A DNA stretch of 64,000 nucleotides from the NCBI GenBank assembly GCA_038230255.1, contig JBBRNP010000007.1:62001-126000 (forward strand), read 5' to 3'. A program made the translations under genes and the position numbers. Under the pieces are notes generated by a model. The model had not been told where the DNA came from, ran no database searches, and saw nothing but the letters and a program-made list of their open reading frames with translations. Positions within the stretch are counted from its first letter, which is position 1. The number at the start of each line of letters is the position of its first letter. The stretch is from AV40 sp038230255 (GTDB taxonomy: Bacteria > Verrucomicrobiota > Verrucomicrobiia > Chthoniobacterales > UBA10450). Shown here piece after piece: positions 1-8,973 of this stretch.

Positions 1-2
1 TT

Positions 3-452
3 CTGGTCGCGACTGCATGTCGATCTTGTCGCGACCCGCTTTGCATGACGCAATGCCCGGTCGGCTCGATTCGGCGGAAAGAAAACCTCGAAATCATTAT
101 CGAGGACTGGTGCATCGGTTGCGGCAAGTGCGCCGAGCTTTGCCCCTACGGCAACATCAACATGCATCCGCTTGAGGTGATGAAAGAAGTGAAGACGGAG
201 ATCAAAGGTAAGGACGGCGCGCCCGCCCAGGTGAAGATCGAGAAAAAGAAAATAACCGCTTACAAAGCGAACACCTGCGACCTTTGCACGCAGCTTTCGA
301 CGCCGAGCTGTGTCTACGCCTGTCCGCATGACGCGGCCAAACGCGTCGATCCACAAAGATTTTTCGGCGACGAGATCACAGAGCAGAGCGAAATGATGGG
401 TTCGACCTGGGCGCCAAAGCCGGCGCGCTACGAGACACATCACACTCACTAG
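3..452 (+). CDS. Iron-sulfur electron-transfer protein, C-terminal part (5' end outside window)
   Basis: The reading frame is open from the left edge, so the gene starts before the window; the ATG at 45 is internal because it lies inside a cluster motif. Three [4Fe-4S]-type sites are visible: CRSCRDPLCMTQCP just before and over that ATG, CIGCGKCAELCP, and CDLC followed by CVYACP. This is the layout of DmsB/HybA-like ferredoxin subunits that pass electrons between redox partners. It stops 3 nt before the next gene, a membrane protein, and a decaheme cytochrome follows, so it is probably the Fe-S subunit of a membrane electron-transfer complex. Electron donor and acceptor cannot be told from the sequence. 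The missing N-terminal part could carry further domains. Confidence 0.85.
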   Translation: MVATACRSCRDPLCMTQCPVGSIRRKENLEIIIEDWCIGCGKCAELCPYGNINMHPLEVMKEVKTEIKGKDGAPAQVKIEKKKITAYKANTCDLCTQLSTPSCVYACPHDAAKRVDPQRFFGDEITEQSEMMGSTWAPKPARYETHHTH

Positions 453-455
453 ACG

Positions 456-1790
456 ATGCGCATCGTCAATCGCGCACACTTGCCGTGGTTCATCTTCGTG
501 GTCGCGGCGACTTCTTTCGCGAGTTGGCTCTACGTGGGAAATTTTTCTCCGCACACTTTGCCGTCAGCATTCCGTTTGCCAGATTCGTTACTCCAAAAAC
601 CGTCCGAATATCACAGAGTCGGCGGGACGCCGCTCGGCTTGATCTTCGGCACGATCGCATTGTCGATCTTCGTTTTTGCCGCACTGCTTGGCGTCCGAAA
701 AAAAATTGTGCTCTGGCGCATCGGCACCGTGCAACGCTGGATGCGCGCGCACATCTGGCTCACGCTGTTGACCATTCCGCTCGTGATTTTGCACAGCGGC
801 TTTCGTCTCGGCGGCCCGATGACCACGTTGATCATCATTCTCTACCTCGTCGTAATGGTGAGCGGAATTTATGGACTCGTGCTCCAGAATTACATGCCGA
901 CGATTATGATGGAGCGGTTGCCGGCCGAAAGTGTTTACGAGCAAATCCCGCATATTCGCGCGCAACTCGTCGCCGCTGCCACCAAGATGCGCGATTCGTT
1001 CAAGCCGGCACCGCCGACCAAGCCTGATGCCGGCGCGCCCGCGCCAAGTTTAGCAAAAGTTGTTACCGCGGGATCTGCTCCAATGGCATCGACCGCGGCG
1101 GATTTGAGCACGCCGACCGCGCGCGCAAAAAGTGTTGTTGGATCGACAATCATCGCCGAGACGATCGCGGCGCCGGAAAAAAAGCCGGAAGAAAAAGTTT
1201 CACCGCCGCGTCCGCCGGATGCAAAGCCGCCGGAAACGATGGGGACGCCGACCGCGCGCGTTCCAGAAGGGACAGCAGTCCCGGCCGGAACCGAAAAAAC
1301 TACCGGCGTTGCGCCACCACCGGTTGAACCGAAGTCGGTTGCTCCACCCACGCCGATTGCCGCTTCCGCCGCCGCGCCTGGTGAAAAGCCGCCGGCTGCG
1401 ACAGTCGCGCAACCGATCGCAAAACCGGCAGCGGCCGCGGCGCCGGTGAAAGCTGTTGCCCCAACCGATGTCGATTCCGAATCCGCGTTGCTCGATTTTT
1501 TAGATCGCCAAATAATTCCATATCTTTCAGCCAAACGCGGCGATCGGATGCGCCTGGGCAAACCGCGTTTTTCCGAAGACACATTTCGCTTCGTCAAACT
1601 GCGCGTCACTGAAGCGTACCGCGATCGCGTCGAAGAGATGCAGAATTGGTGCGACGAGCGGCGCATGCTCGATCTGCAGATCAAACTACAGCATTGGCTG
1701 CACGCGTGGCTGTTCGTTCACGCGCCGATTTCGTTTCTGCTGCTGATGCTCGTCTTCTGGCATGCTTTCGTGACGTTGTTCAAATACTGA
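456..1790 (+). CDS. Membrane protein, heme-b-like, with long Pro/Ala-rich linker
   Basis: 444 residues. Four hydrophobic segments lie near residues 9-28, 59-80, 98-116 and 122-143. A low-complexity Pro/Ala/Lys region follows (about 180-335), then a soluble stretch and a last hydrophobic segment (about 420-442). His99 and His113 in segment 3, and several His in the C-terminal helix (WLHAWLFVHAP, FWHAF), resemble heme b ligands in ferric-reductase-like or cytochrome b membrane proteins; that reading is inference. It is preceded by an Fe-S protein (3-nt gap) and followed 3 nt later by a decaheme cytochrome, so it is probably the membrane hub of that complex. The roughly 150-residue linker is unusual. 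No exact family is recognised. Confidence 0.7.
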   Translation: MRIVNRAHLPWFIFVVAATSFASWLYVGNFSPHTLPSAFRLPDSLLQKPSEYHRVGGTPLGLIFGTIALSIFVFAALLGVRKKIVLWRIGTVQRWMRAHIWLTLLTIPLVILHSGFRLGGPMTTLIIILYLVVMVSGIYGLVLQNYMPTIMMERLPAESVYEQIPHIRAQLVAAATKMRDSFKPAPPTKPDAGAPAPSLAKVVTAGSAPMASTAADLSTPTARAKSVVGSTIIAETIAAPEKKPEEKVSPPRPPDAKPPETMGTPTARVPEGTAVPAGTEKTTGVAPPPVEPKSVAPPTPIAASAAAPGEKPPAATVAQPIAKPAAAAAPVKAVAPTDVDSESALLDFLDRQIIPYLSAKRGDRMRLGKPRFSEDTFRFVKLRVTEAYRDRVEEMQNWCDERRMLDLQIKLQHWLHAWLFVHAPISFLLLMLVFWHAFVTLFKY

Positions 1791-1793
1791 GCC

Positions 1794-3242
1794 ATGCCGA
1801 AACCGGGCCGCACGCAAAAGCAGATCGCCGAGCGTTACAAAGGCAACCTCGGTTACTACCGCCGGCTTCATCCTTGGCGCCGAACGCGGCTCATCGTCAG
1901 TTTGGTGACGATCTTCGGTGGCTTGCTTGCGATTTGGTTTTTTCAGAAGCACGGCAGCGAAACTTTTTTTAATGCCGGCAAAATTTCGACGAGTCACGCG
2001 AAGTTCGCCGACAACTGCGCCCAATGTCACGACCCCGGTGCCGTCACCGGAAGATTTACTGAGGTGTTACGCGATCGTTTCCGGAACGGTGTCGCCGTCG
2101 AAGCCATCGACCGCAAATGCGAGACTTGTCACCAAAAGCACAGTTTTCACGAAGCGAGCGTCGTTCAAAATCGTTCCTGCTCGACGTGCCACCAGGAACA
2201 TCGCGGCCTGAATAACCTGAGACTGGTGGCGAGCTCACAATGCGCGACTTGCCACAACAATTCTGCAACAATGACTGCCTCGGCCGAGAAGGGAACGAGC
2301 ATTCCGAGCGACACGTTCCATCGACATCCGCATCCGGCCCAGCAAATCGTCTTCGAACTGCCCCGGCCGCCGCAGGGTTTCACCGCAACATTCGCTTCGT
2401 TTTGGGAAGCGCATCCCGAATTTCAATTGAAACGCGTGAACGCGCGCGATCCCGATGTTCTTCGTTTCAATCATCAGCGCCATTTCGCTTCCGACATTCC
2501 GCCGGTGAACGGACAGAAACTCGATTGTAATTATTGTCACCAGGCCCAGCCGGACGGTCACTTTTATCAACGGATCAGTTTTGCCGCCAATTGTCAGGCG
2601 TGTCATTCGCTCCAGTTCGATTGGAGAAATCCGGAAATGCGCATTCCGCACGGGAATGTCGATCTTGTCCGGACGTTTTTACGCAGTCTCCCCGCGCAAT
2701 ACGCGGACTACGCGCGGTTGAAGAAAGGAATTCCGGAGCGCGAAGTCTCCGGTTACGTCGCGCAACAAATTAAACAACTGCGCGACCAATTTCATTCCGG
2801 CGACGAGCTCGAGCGCGCAGTTTTCTTTACCAAGGACCCTTATAAACCGCAGCAAACAATGGGCGCGGCCGCGCGCGGAAATTTTACCGGCTGCGCGTTT
2901 TGCCACGAAGTGAAGGCTGTGGCGAAAGGCGCGCCGGCAATTACAAAACCGATCCTGGTCGATCGCTGGATGCCGCAGGCAAACTTCAATCACGCCAAAC
3001 ATCAAATCGACCCATCTACTCAAAAGCCGCTCGATTGCGCGATTTGTCATCAAGCAGCGCAGAGTCGCGAAACTGCCGATGTGCTCATGCCGGCAAAAGC
3101 GAATTGCGTGATGTGTCACAGCCCGCAGGGCAAAGTCGTCGCCGAATGCATCACTTGTCATACTTATCACGCGCCGATCGCAGCCCAGACTCTTGCTGAG
3201 TCCGGGAAGTCAGTGAAACAAATGCTCTTGGGCGCGAAATAA
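1794..3242 (+). CDS. Membrane-anchored decaheme c-type cytochrome
   Basis: 482 residues. An N-terminal hydrophobic segment (about 33-50, after a basic stretch) anchors or exports the protein. Ten CxxCH heme-binding motifs are visible: CAQCH, CETCH, CSTCH, CATCH, CNYCH, CQACH, CAFCH, CAICH, CVMCH and CITCH. The first Cys is near residue 75. The motifs fall in two groups separated by about 120 residues, with extra His available as distal ligands, as in cytochrome c3/c7-like multiheme proteins. It is the last gene of a three-gene operon with an Fe-S protein and a heme-b-like membrane protein, so it probably exchanges electrons with them on the periplasmic side. The physiological acceptor is unknown. 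Confidence 0.88.
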   Translation: MPKPGRTQKQIAERYKGNLGYYRRLHPWRRTRLIVSLVTIFGGLLAIWFFQKHGSETFFNAGKISTSHAKFADNCAQCHDPGAVTGRFTEVLRDRFRNGVAVEAIDRKCETCHQKHSFHEASVVQNRSCSTCHQEHRGLNNLRLVASSQCATCHNNSATMTASAEKGTSIPSDTFHRHPHPAQQIVFELPRPPQGFTATFASFWEAHPEFQLKRVNARDPDVLRFNHQRHFASDIPPVNGQKLDCNYCHQAQPDGHFYQRISFAANCQACHSLQFDWRNPEMRIPHGNVDLVRTFLRSLPAQYADYARLKKGIPEREVSGYVAQQIKQLRDQFHSGDELERAVFFTKDPYKPQQTMGAAARGNFTGCAFCHEVKAVAKGAPAITKPILVDRWMPQANFNHAKHQIDPSTQKPLDCAICHQAAQSRETADVLMPAKANCVMCHSPQGKVVAECITCHTYHAPIAAQTLAESGKSVKQMLLGAK

Positions 3243-3264
3243 TTGCGGCTAAAATCAATTTCGA

Positions 3265-3301
3265 GATTGGACGTTGGGCGCTCGGCGTTGGACGTTTTCT
3301 G
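3265..3301. repeat. TTGGACGTT-type degenerate tandem repeat, copy 1
   Basis: Imperfect units of the type TTGGACG / TTGGGCG run up to 4 nt before the ATG of the agmatine deiminase gene and end in GACGTTTTCTG. The same ending lies just before other start codons (25202, 39326 and, in a variant form, 55051). Confidence 0.75.
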
Positions 3302-3304
3302 GTT

Positions 3305-4369
3305 ATGACTGCGCCGACGCAAACTCCCGCCCAACTCGGTTATCGCATGCCGGCGGAATGGGAACCGCACGCCGCGACCTGGTTATCGTGGCCACGGCGC
3401 GAAGGAATCAGTTTTCCCGATTCGTTCGATCGCGTATTGCCGGCGTTGCGGGAGATGGTGGCCGCGCTGATCGGCAACGGCCAGTCCGGCTCGGACCCGG
3501 TTTGCATCAATGTCATAAACGGGGCGCATGAAGCCGAAGCGCGCGCTGTTCTTGATGTCCTGCCGCATCAGGAGGGCATCACTTATTATGAAATCCCAAC
3601 GAACGAGCCGTGGTGTCGCGATCACGGTCCGATTTTTTTGACGCGCAACGCAGATCCAAAACTCGCGATCGTCGATTGGGATTACAACGCCTGGGGAAAT
3701 AAATATCCGCCGTTCGACCTGGATGAAGTTGTGCCGACGCGCATCGCCGAGATCCTGAAAGTCCCGGTTTTTTATCCGCGAATGATTCTGGAAGGCGGCT
3801 CAATCGAAGTGAACGGCGCGGGCGGGCTCCTCACCAGCGAATCATGTCTTCTAAATAAGAACCGCAATCCAAACCTCTCGCGTGACGAAATTGAGCAGCG
3901 ACTCCGCGATTTTCTCGGCGTTCGCGAAATTCTTTGGCTGGGCGATGGGATCGAAGGCGACGATACCGACGGTCACATCGACGATCTAGCGCGTTTCGTT
4001 TCGGAAACGAAAGTCGTCACCGTGGTTGAAGAAAATTCGGACGACGCGAACTACAAACCGCTTCAGAAAAATCTCGCGCGTTTGCGCGAAATGAAGGTTG
4101 GAGGACGCAAGATCGACATCGTTATCCTGCCGATGCCAAAGAAAATGATTCGCGAAGATCTGCGCCTGCCGGCGAGTTACGCCAACTTCTACATCGCGAA
4201 TCGCTGCGTGCTCGTTCCGACGTTCGCCGATCCAGCTGACGAACGCGCGTTGGCGACCTTACAAAAATGTTTTCCGAAGCGCCGCGTCGTTGGCATCGAT
4301 TGCCGCGAACTCATCTGGGGTCTGGGCACGTTTCACTGCCTGACCCAGCAGCAACCGGAAGTGAAATAA
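3305..4369 (+). CDS. aguA: Agmatine deiminase (peptidylarginine deiminase family)
   Basis: 354 residues, normal for the family. It hydrolyses agmatine to N-carbamoylputrescine and ammonia in the arginine-to-putrescine route; it is cytosolic. Family blocks seen: N-terminal MPAEWEPHAATWLSWP, substrate-binding NEPWCRDHGP, EGGSIEVNG, catalytic DTDGHIDD (His224), and the C-terminal nucleophile block GTFHCLTQQ with Cys345. The start at 3305 lies directly after a repeat and is the first in-frame Met before the conserved MPAEW block. No N-carbamoylputrescine amidohydrolase gene is adjacent, so the next pathway step must be encoded elsewhere. A protein-arginine deiminase of this superfamily is possible but less likely at this length. 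Confidence 0.9.
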   Translation: MTAPTQTPAQLGYRMPAEWEPHAATWLSWPRREGISFPDSFDRVLPALREMVAALIGNGQSGSDPVCINVINGAHEAEARAVLDVLPHQEGITYYEIPTNEPWCRDHGPIFLTRNADPKLAIVDWDYNAWGNKYPPFDLDEVVPTRIAEILKVPVFYPRMILEGGSIEVNGAGGLLTSESCLLNKNRNPNLSRDEIEQRLRDFLGVREILWLGDGIEGDDTDGHIDDLARFVSETKVVTVVEENSDDANYKPLQKNLARLREMKVGGRKIDIVILPMPKKMIREDLRLPASYANFYIANRCVLVPTFADPADERALATLQKCFPKRRVVGIDCRELIWGLGTFHCLTQQQPEVK

Positions 4370-4370
4370 G

Positions 4371-4464
4371 AAAACGTCGAACGCCCAACGCCGAACATTA
4401 AATGCCGAAAGCAGAATCTGCCTTCGACATTGGGCGTTGGACGTTCAGCGTTGGGCGTTTTCTG
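4371..4464. repeat. TTGGACGTT-type repeat, inverted pair (copy 2)
   Basis: Two arms of the TTGGGCG/TTGGACG family face each other (GTCGAACGCCCAACGCC and GGGCGTTGGACGTTCAGC) between two convergent genes. The transcript could fold into a long imperfect hairpin and may end transcription from both sides. The right arm overlaps the last codons of the SGNH hydrolase gene. Confidence 0.75.
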
Positions 4465-5107
4465 CCATGTTTCGCGCGATCGGTTCCAATACCCGCCAGA
4501 CATTTTCAGCCAGAATTTTCTGGCCGGCCGCGGTCGGATGGACGTGGTCTGGTTGATTCAAGAGCGGGTCTCCGCCGACGCCTTCGAGCAAATACGGAAT
4601 CGGGGCGATGTTATTTTTTGCCGCGAGATCGGCGTAAATCTGTCCAAATGCGAAAACGTAATTGTCTTCGGCGTAATTCGGGAGCTGCATTCCCGCGATG
4701 ATAATGCGCACGTTCGGATTGCGCGCTTTCACCATCTCGATCATCGCCCGGAGATTATTCCGGATTTCCGATATCGGCACGCCGCGAAAGGCGTCGTTGA
4801 TGCCGAGCTCGAGGATGAAGATGTCGATCTTGCGCTTGAGGTGCGGGGGCAAACGCTGCAATCCGCCCTCAGTCGTTCCGCCGCTTTGACTCGCGTTGAT
4901 GATTTCAAAATTCAAACCCGCAACGCGCAGTTTTTCGGCCAAGAGCGCCGGATAAGCCTGGCTCGACGCCAGGCCGAACCCTTGCGACAAGCTATCACCC
5001 AGAACGAGGATACGTTTCACCGATGAAGAGTCGTGCGTCGCGCTGGTCACGGGTTGGGCAAGAAAGATAAGCGCGAAACTAACGACGGCTCCGATGATTA
5101 CCCTCAT
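4445..5107 (-). CDS. Secreted SGNH hydrolase, arylesterase / TesA-like
   Basis: 220 residues with an N-terminal signal peptide (about 1-23, hydrophobic core VVSFALIFLAQPV). SGNH blocks: GDSLS with nucleophile Ser39, Gly in SQSGGTTEGG, LGIND with Asn104, and DHVHP with Asp187 and His190. The family cleaves esters or thioesters of fatty acids, lysophospholipids or aryl esters in the periplasm; the exact substrate cannot be told. It is convergent with the agmatine deiminase gene and divergent from gap. The last residues (AENAQR) are encoded inside the TTGGACG-type repeat, so the C-terminus may have been reshaped by the repeat. Confidence 0.88.
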   Translation of the reverse strand: MRVIIGAVVSFALIFLAQPVTSATHDSSSVKRILVLGDSLSQGFGLASSQAYPALLAEKLRVAGLNFEIINASQSGGTTEGGLQRLPPHLKRKIDIFILELGINDAFRGVPISEIRNNLRAMIEMVKARNPNVRIIIAGMQLPNYAEDNYVFAFGQIYADLAAKNNIAPIPYLLEGVGGDPLLNQPDHVHPTAAGQKILAENVWRVLEPIARNMAENAQR

Positions 5108-5128
5108 AATCCCATCAACGAAAAATCC

Positions 5129-5165
5129 AACCGAACGTTGAATGTTGGACGTTGAACGTTAGGGT
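5129..5165. repeat. TTGGACGTT-type repeat, copy 3
   Basis: Units AACGTTGAATGTTGGACG and TTGAACGTT lie between the divergent SGNH hydrolase and gap genes, about 30 nt before the gap start codon. Confidence 0.65.
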
Positions 5166-5196
5166 GTAAACCCTTCCAAATTTAACCTTCTTATTT

Positions 5197-6198
5197 ATGG
5201 CTAATTACGGAATCAACGGCTTCGGACGCATCGGCCGCAACGTTTTGCGCGCGATGACGCAAAAACAAGTCGAGCGCGTTCGCGCAATCAACGATCTCAG
5301 CGACACCAAGACGCTCGCGCATCTTCTCAAATGGGACTCGGTCCACGGAAAATTCGACGGGGAAATCGGCTTCGACGAGGAAAACATCGTCGTGCGCGGT
5401 CATAAAATTAAGATCTTTAAAGAGCGCGACCCGGCAAATCTCCCGTGGAAAACATTGGATGTCCATGTAGTCCTGGAATCGACCGGCTTTTTTACCGCGC
5501 GAGACAAAGCGGAATTGCATATCACCAGGGCCGGAGCAAAACGGGTGTTGATCAGTGCGCCGGCGAAGAGTCCGGATGCGACACTTTGCATCGGGATCAA
5601 TGACAACGTTTACGATGCGGCGAAACACACAATCGTTTCCAACGCGAGTTGCACGACCAATTGCCTCGCGCCGTTGGCCAAGGTGTTGAACGATAAATTT
5701 GGGATCGCGCACGGCTTCATGAGCACGATCCACAGTTACACCAACGACCAGCGCATTCTCGATTTTCCGCACGAAGATTTGCGTCGCGCGCGCGCGGCCG
5801 CGGTCAGCATTATTCCTTCGAGCACGGGCGCGGCCAAAGCGATCGGTGAAGTGATCCCGGATTTGAAGGGGAAATTAAATGGCGGCGCGTTCCGCGTTCC
5901 GACCCCGGACGGCTCGGTCACCGATTTCAGCGCGGTGTTGGAAAAAGACGCAACCGTCGAATCGGTCAACGCAGCATTCAAAGAAGCCGCGTCCGACAAG
6001 AGCTACAAAGGCGTGCTCGAATATAGCGACGAACCGCTCGTGTCCCACGACATCATCGGCAATCCGCACTCGTGCATCTTCGACAGCAAACTCACCATCA
6101 TGCTCGGCAACCGCTTCGTGAAAGTGATCGGTTGGTATGACAACGAGTGGGGCTACAGCAATCGTTGCGTCGAAATGCTCGAAATGTTGTCGAAATAA
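5197..6198 (+). CDS. gap: Glyceraldehyde-3-phosphate dehydrogenase
   Basis: 333 residues, full length. It oxidises glyceraldehyde 3-phosphate to 1,3-bisphosphoglycerate with NAD. The N-terminal Rossmann motif GINGFGRIGR is intact, the acidic residue of INDLSD (Asp33) suggests NAD rather than NADP use, and the active-site block SNASCTTNCLAPL carries Cys152. C-terminal WYDNEWGYSNR is typical. It is first in a gap-pgk-tpiA glycolytic operon; the stop codon TAA shares its last A with the pgk ATG, so translation is probably coupled. Confidence 0.97.
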   Translation: MANYGINGFGRIGRNVLRAMTQKQVERVRAINDLSDTKTLAHLLKWDSVHGKFDGEIGFDEENIVVRGHKIKIFKERDPANLPWKTLDVHVVLESTGFFTARDKAELHITRAGAKRVLISAPAKSPDATLCIGINDNVYDAAKHTIVSNASCTTNCLAPLAKVLNDKFGIAHGFMSTIHSYTNDQRILDFPHEDLRRARAAAVSIIPSSTGAAKAIGEVIPDLKGKLNGGAFRVPTPDGSVTDFSAVLEKDATVESVNAAFKEAASDKSYKGVLEYSDEPLVSHDIIGNPHSCIFDSKLTIMLGNRFVKVIGWYDNEWGYSNRCVEMLEMLSK

Positions 6199-7409
6199 TG
6201 GCGAAACTTTCGGTTCGAGATGTCGATGTTCGCGGGAAGCGCGTGCTCGTGCGGGTCGATTTCAATGTGCCGATCAAGGAAAACGGCGACGACATCGAAA
6301 TCACTGACGACACCCGGATCCGCGAAGCGCTGCCGACGATCAATTATCTTCGCGAGCAAAAGGCGAAGACGATTTTGATGTCGCACTTCGGTCGCCCGAA
6401 AGGTGAGCGCGTCCAAAAATATTCGCTCCGGCCGGTGGCGGATTACTTGCATTCGCTCATCGATCACCCGGTTGGTTTCAGTCGCGACACGAGCGGGGCG
6501 GAGCCTGAAGAAATCGTCGCACACATGCAGGAAGGCGACGTCACGATGTTGGAAAACCTTCGTTTCCAGCCTGAAGAAGAAGCGAACGATCCCAAATTCG
6601 CGCAAGCGCTGGCACAATTCGGCGAGATTTACGTGAACGATGCGTTCGGAGCGGCGCATCGCGCACATGCGTCGACTGTGGGCGCGACAAAGTTCATCGA
6701 GAAATGCGCAATGGGCTTTTTGATGGAGAAGGAGCTGAAATATCTACACGAAGAGCTGGATAATCCGGCCAAGCCCTTCCTCGTTATCATGGGCGGCGCG
6801 AAGGTGTCGGACAAAATCGGCGTGCTGAAAGCATTGATGAAGAAAGCCGACACCATCCTGATCGGCGGCGCTATGGCGAATACGTTTTTCAAAGCCCAGG
6901 GAATTCCGATTGCCGCCAGTCGTGTCGAAGCGGACAAAACGGACCTGGCAACGGAACTTATCGATCTGGCGAAGGAGCGCGGGGTCAAATTTCTTCTGCC
7001 GATCGATGTGATCGAGACACAGGAAATTAAGCCAGCGGCCGCGACTCGAAACACGAGCCGCTTGTCGCGTGAGCACGGAATCACTGACGGCTGGCAGGCT
7101 GTCGATATCGGCAAGGCGACGATCGCTTTGTTTCAGGACGAGATCGCCAAGGCGAAAACGATTTTGTGGAACGGTCCCGTCGGGATTTTCGAGATTCCAG
7201 ATTTTGCTGATGGCACGATCGCGATTGCGGAGGCGATGGCCGAATCCGGGGCCACCACCGTTATTGGCGGCGGCGATTCGGTTACGGCGGTGAAACAAGC
7301 CGGGCTCGCCGACAAAATGACTTTCATTTCGACCGGCGGCGGAGCGTCGTTGGAATTACTTGAAGGCAAAGAGCTGCCCGGAGTCGCCGCATTAACAGAC
7401 AAGGCTTAG
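6198..7409 (+). CDS. pgk: Phosphoglycerate kinase
   Basis: 403 residues. It transfers phosphate from 1,3-bisphosphoglycerate to ADP. Seen: the substrate-binding start VLVRVDFNVP, SHFGRPKG, the hinge region, the nucleotide-binding GGAKVSDKIGVL and WNGPVGIFE, and the C-terminal GGGDSVTAVKQ and STGGGASLE. The start used is the ATG overlapping the gap stop (TAATG), which gives the standard N-terminus; an upstream in-frame start would add 17 unrelated residues. Cytosolic, second gene of the glycolytic operon. Confidence 0.97.
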   Translation: MAKLSVRDVDVRGKRVLVRVDFNVPIKENGDDIEITDDTRIREALPTINYLREQKAKTILMSHFGRPKGERVQKYSLRPVADYLHSLIDHPVGFSRDTSGAEPEEIVAHMQEGDVTMLENLRFQPEEEANDPKFAQALAQFGEIYVNDAFGAAHRAHASTVGATKFIEKCAMGFLMEKELKYLHEELDNPAKPFLVIMGGAKVSDKIGVLKALMKKADTILIGGAMANTFFKAQGIPIAASRVEADKTDLATELIDLAKERGVKFLLPIDVIETQEIKPAAATRNTSRLSREHGITDGWQAVDIGKATIALFQDEIAKAKTILWNGPVGIFEIPDFADGTIAIAEAMAESGATTVIGGGDSVTAVKQAGLADKMTFISTGGGASLELLEGKELPGVAALTDKA

Positions 7410-7480
7410 ACAGAATTAACAAAATGATCAGAATGGATTTTTACTCGAAACCAATTTTGTAGATTCTGTTCATTCTGTCA
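7410..7480. repeat. Inverted repeat of CAGAATGAACAG type, copy 1
   Basis: ACAGAATTAAC at the left and TTCTGTTCATTCTGTC at the right form an imperfect hairpin filling the pgk-tpiA spacer. A second copy lies at 14299-14380. It ends about 10 nt before the tpiA start codon. Confidence 0.7.
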
Positions 7481-7489
7481 GAAGAGTTT

Positions 7490-8254
7490 ATGCGAAAGAA
7501 AATCGTTGCCGCGAATTGGAAAATGAACATGACGCAGGCCGAGTCGGCGCGTTTTGTTCAATCATTATTGCTCGATCTCGGCGACATCACCGACGTCGAA
7601 GTGGTGATCGTCCCGCCGTTCACCGCGATCGCAAAGGTGATGGAAGCGCTTGGCGCCTCGCAAAGCATCAAAGTGGGCGCGCAAAACATGTATTGGGAAC
7701 TGAACGGTGCGTTTACCGGCGAAATCAGTTCCGCGCTGCTGCGCGATTTGCTCGTGCGTTACGTCGTGCTTGGCCACAGCGAACGCCGCAGTTTGTTTGG
7801 CGAGACCGATGAGATCGTGAATCGCAAAGTGCGTGCCGCGCACGAGGGGAGTCTACGGCCGATCGTTTGCGTCGGCGAAACCCTCGAGCAGCGCGACAAA
7901 GGCAATGTCGAAAAGATATTGTCGATCCAACTGCGCGGAAGTTTGAAGGACCTCAACGAAAAGGAACTTCAGGAAACGGTGATTGCTTATGAGCCGGTCT
8001 GGGCGATCGGCACCGGGCGCAACGCGACGCCGGAACAGGCGCAGCAAGCGCACGCTTTCATTCGTCACACCTTGCGTGAAATGTCGGACGAAGCGACGGC
8101 TGACCGCATTCGCATTCAATACGGCGGCAGCGTCAAACCGGAAAACGCGCAAGTTTTGATGGCGCAACCGGACATCGATGGCGCACTCGTTGGCGGAGCA
8201 AGCCTCGACCCGCGCAGCTTTGCCCAAATCGTCAAAGCCGCGCGCGAGAAATAA
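7490..8254 (+). CDS. tpiA: Triosephosphate isomerase
   Basis: 254 residues, full length. It interconverts dihydroxyacetone phosphate and glyceraldehyde 3-phosphate. Catalytic residues are visible: Lys11 in ANWKMN, His96 in VLGHSERR and Glu168 in AYEPVWAIGTG, plus the phosphate-binding GGSVKPEN and GGASL. Third gene of gap-pgk-tpiA; the spacer from pgk holds a repeat but no obvious new promoter. It ends one base before the convergent gene on the minus strand. Confidence 0.97.
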   Translation: MRKKIVAANWKMNMTQAESARFVQSLLLDLGDITDVEVVIVPPFTAIAKVMEALGASQSIKVGAQNMYWELNGAFTGEISSALLRDLLVRYVVLGHSERRSLFGETDEIVNRKVRAAHEGSLRPIVCVGETLEQRDKGNVEKILSIQLRGSLKDLNEKELQETVIAYEPVWAIGTGRNATPEQAQQAHAFIRHTLREMSDEATADRIRIQYGGSVKPENAQVLMAQPDIDGALVGGASLDPRSFAQIVKAAREK

Positions 8255-8920
8255 TTACTTCTTAATCTCAAGATAGGTCCGGACCTGCACTTTGTTCGTG
8301 CCCGGCTGCAATTCTTCCACCCGCATCTGTTTCAAGAACCAGCGATTGTCGATCTTTTGCGCGGAGATGACTTCGAAGCGTTTCGCGACCTTTCCATTCC
8401 AGTCGTAGCCTTCCATTCGCATGAGCGCGCCGCTCGCCTTGTCTACCCAAAGAACGACGTTCCAGTATTGCAAATCTCGAGTCGGTGCGACGACTTGCAG
8501 TTTCCAGCAGCTCCGCGTGCGCACCGTTTCATCGCCAAGTACGCGAGCATTGGGCCAATAGAGAAATTTCAGAGCGAGGTCTTCGTAGGTCAGGGCCGTG
8601 CCGCGGATCTTCTCGCTCAATTTCTGAGGCGGAAATTTTTCCGCGCCGGAATCGGTCACAAGGTCGAGGCGCGATCCGCTTTCGCCGAGGCGCAATTCCA
8701 AAACTTCTTCCGGATCGACGAATGAGTAGCGGATGAGCGGTCCGGTTTGGCTGAGATGAAACGGAATCGTCCTTTCGTGTTCGCGCAGCTGGCCGTCGAG
8801 ATCGAGCTGCTGGCGCGACTCGAGCATCCGGACCGAATCCAGGATCTCTTTCGCGGAAGGAGGGGCCGCCGCCGAAAAATGAGCTACCGCGACGGCAAGA
8901 ATGGCAATGGGAATACGCAT
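8255..8920 (-). CDS. Outer-membrane lipoprotein-sorting (LolA-like) protein
   Basis: 221 residues from the ATG at 8920, which has AAAGG about 10 nt upstream; a TTG 18 nt further up is possible. The N-terminus is a signal peptide (IPIAILAVAVAHFSAAA). The body is beta-rich and resembles the LolA/LolB-like proteins annotated as outer membrane lipoprotein-sorting proteins, ending WFLKQMRVEELQPGT and a YLEIKK tail. Probably periplasmic. No partner lipoprotein transporter genes are near, and the family call rests on general sequence style, so the function is only a suggestion. Confidence 0.65.
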   Translation of the reverse strand: MRIPIAILAVAVAHFSAAAPPSAKEILDSVRMLESRQQLDLDGQLREHERTIPFHLSQTGPLIRYSFVDPEEVLELRLGESGSRLDLVTDSGAEKFPPQKLSEKIRGTALTYEDLALKFLYWPNARVLGDETVRTRSCWKLQVVAPTRDLQYWNVVLWVDKASGALMRMEGYDWNGKVAKRFEVISAQKIDNRWFLKQMRVEELQPGTNKVQVRTYLEIKK

Positions 8921-8973
8921 CGCGCTTGACCTTTTCAAGGTCTCAACGAATCACCTATCTTTAGCCCTGCCAA

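Noticed and set aside
935..1684. Minus-strand frame opposite the Pro/Ala linker of the membrane protein
   Set aside because: Low-complexity Gly/Ala/Ser product mirrored from the linker; the plus-strand operon is continuous.
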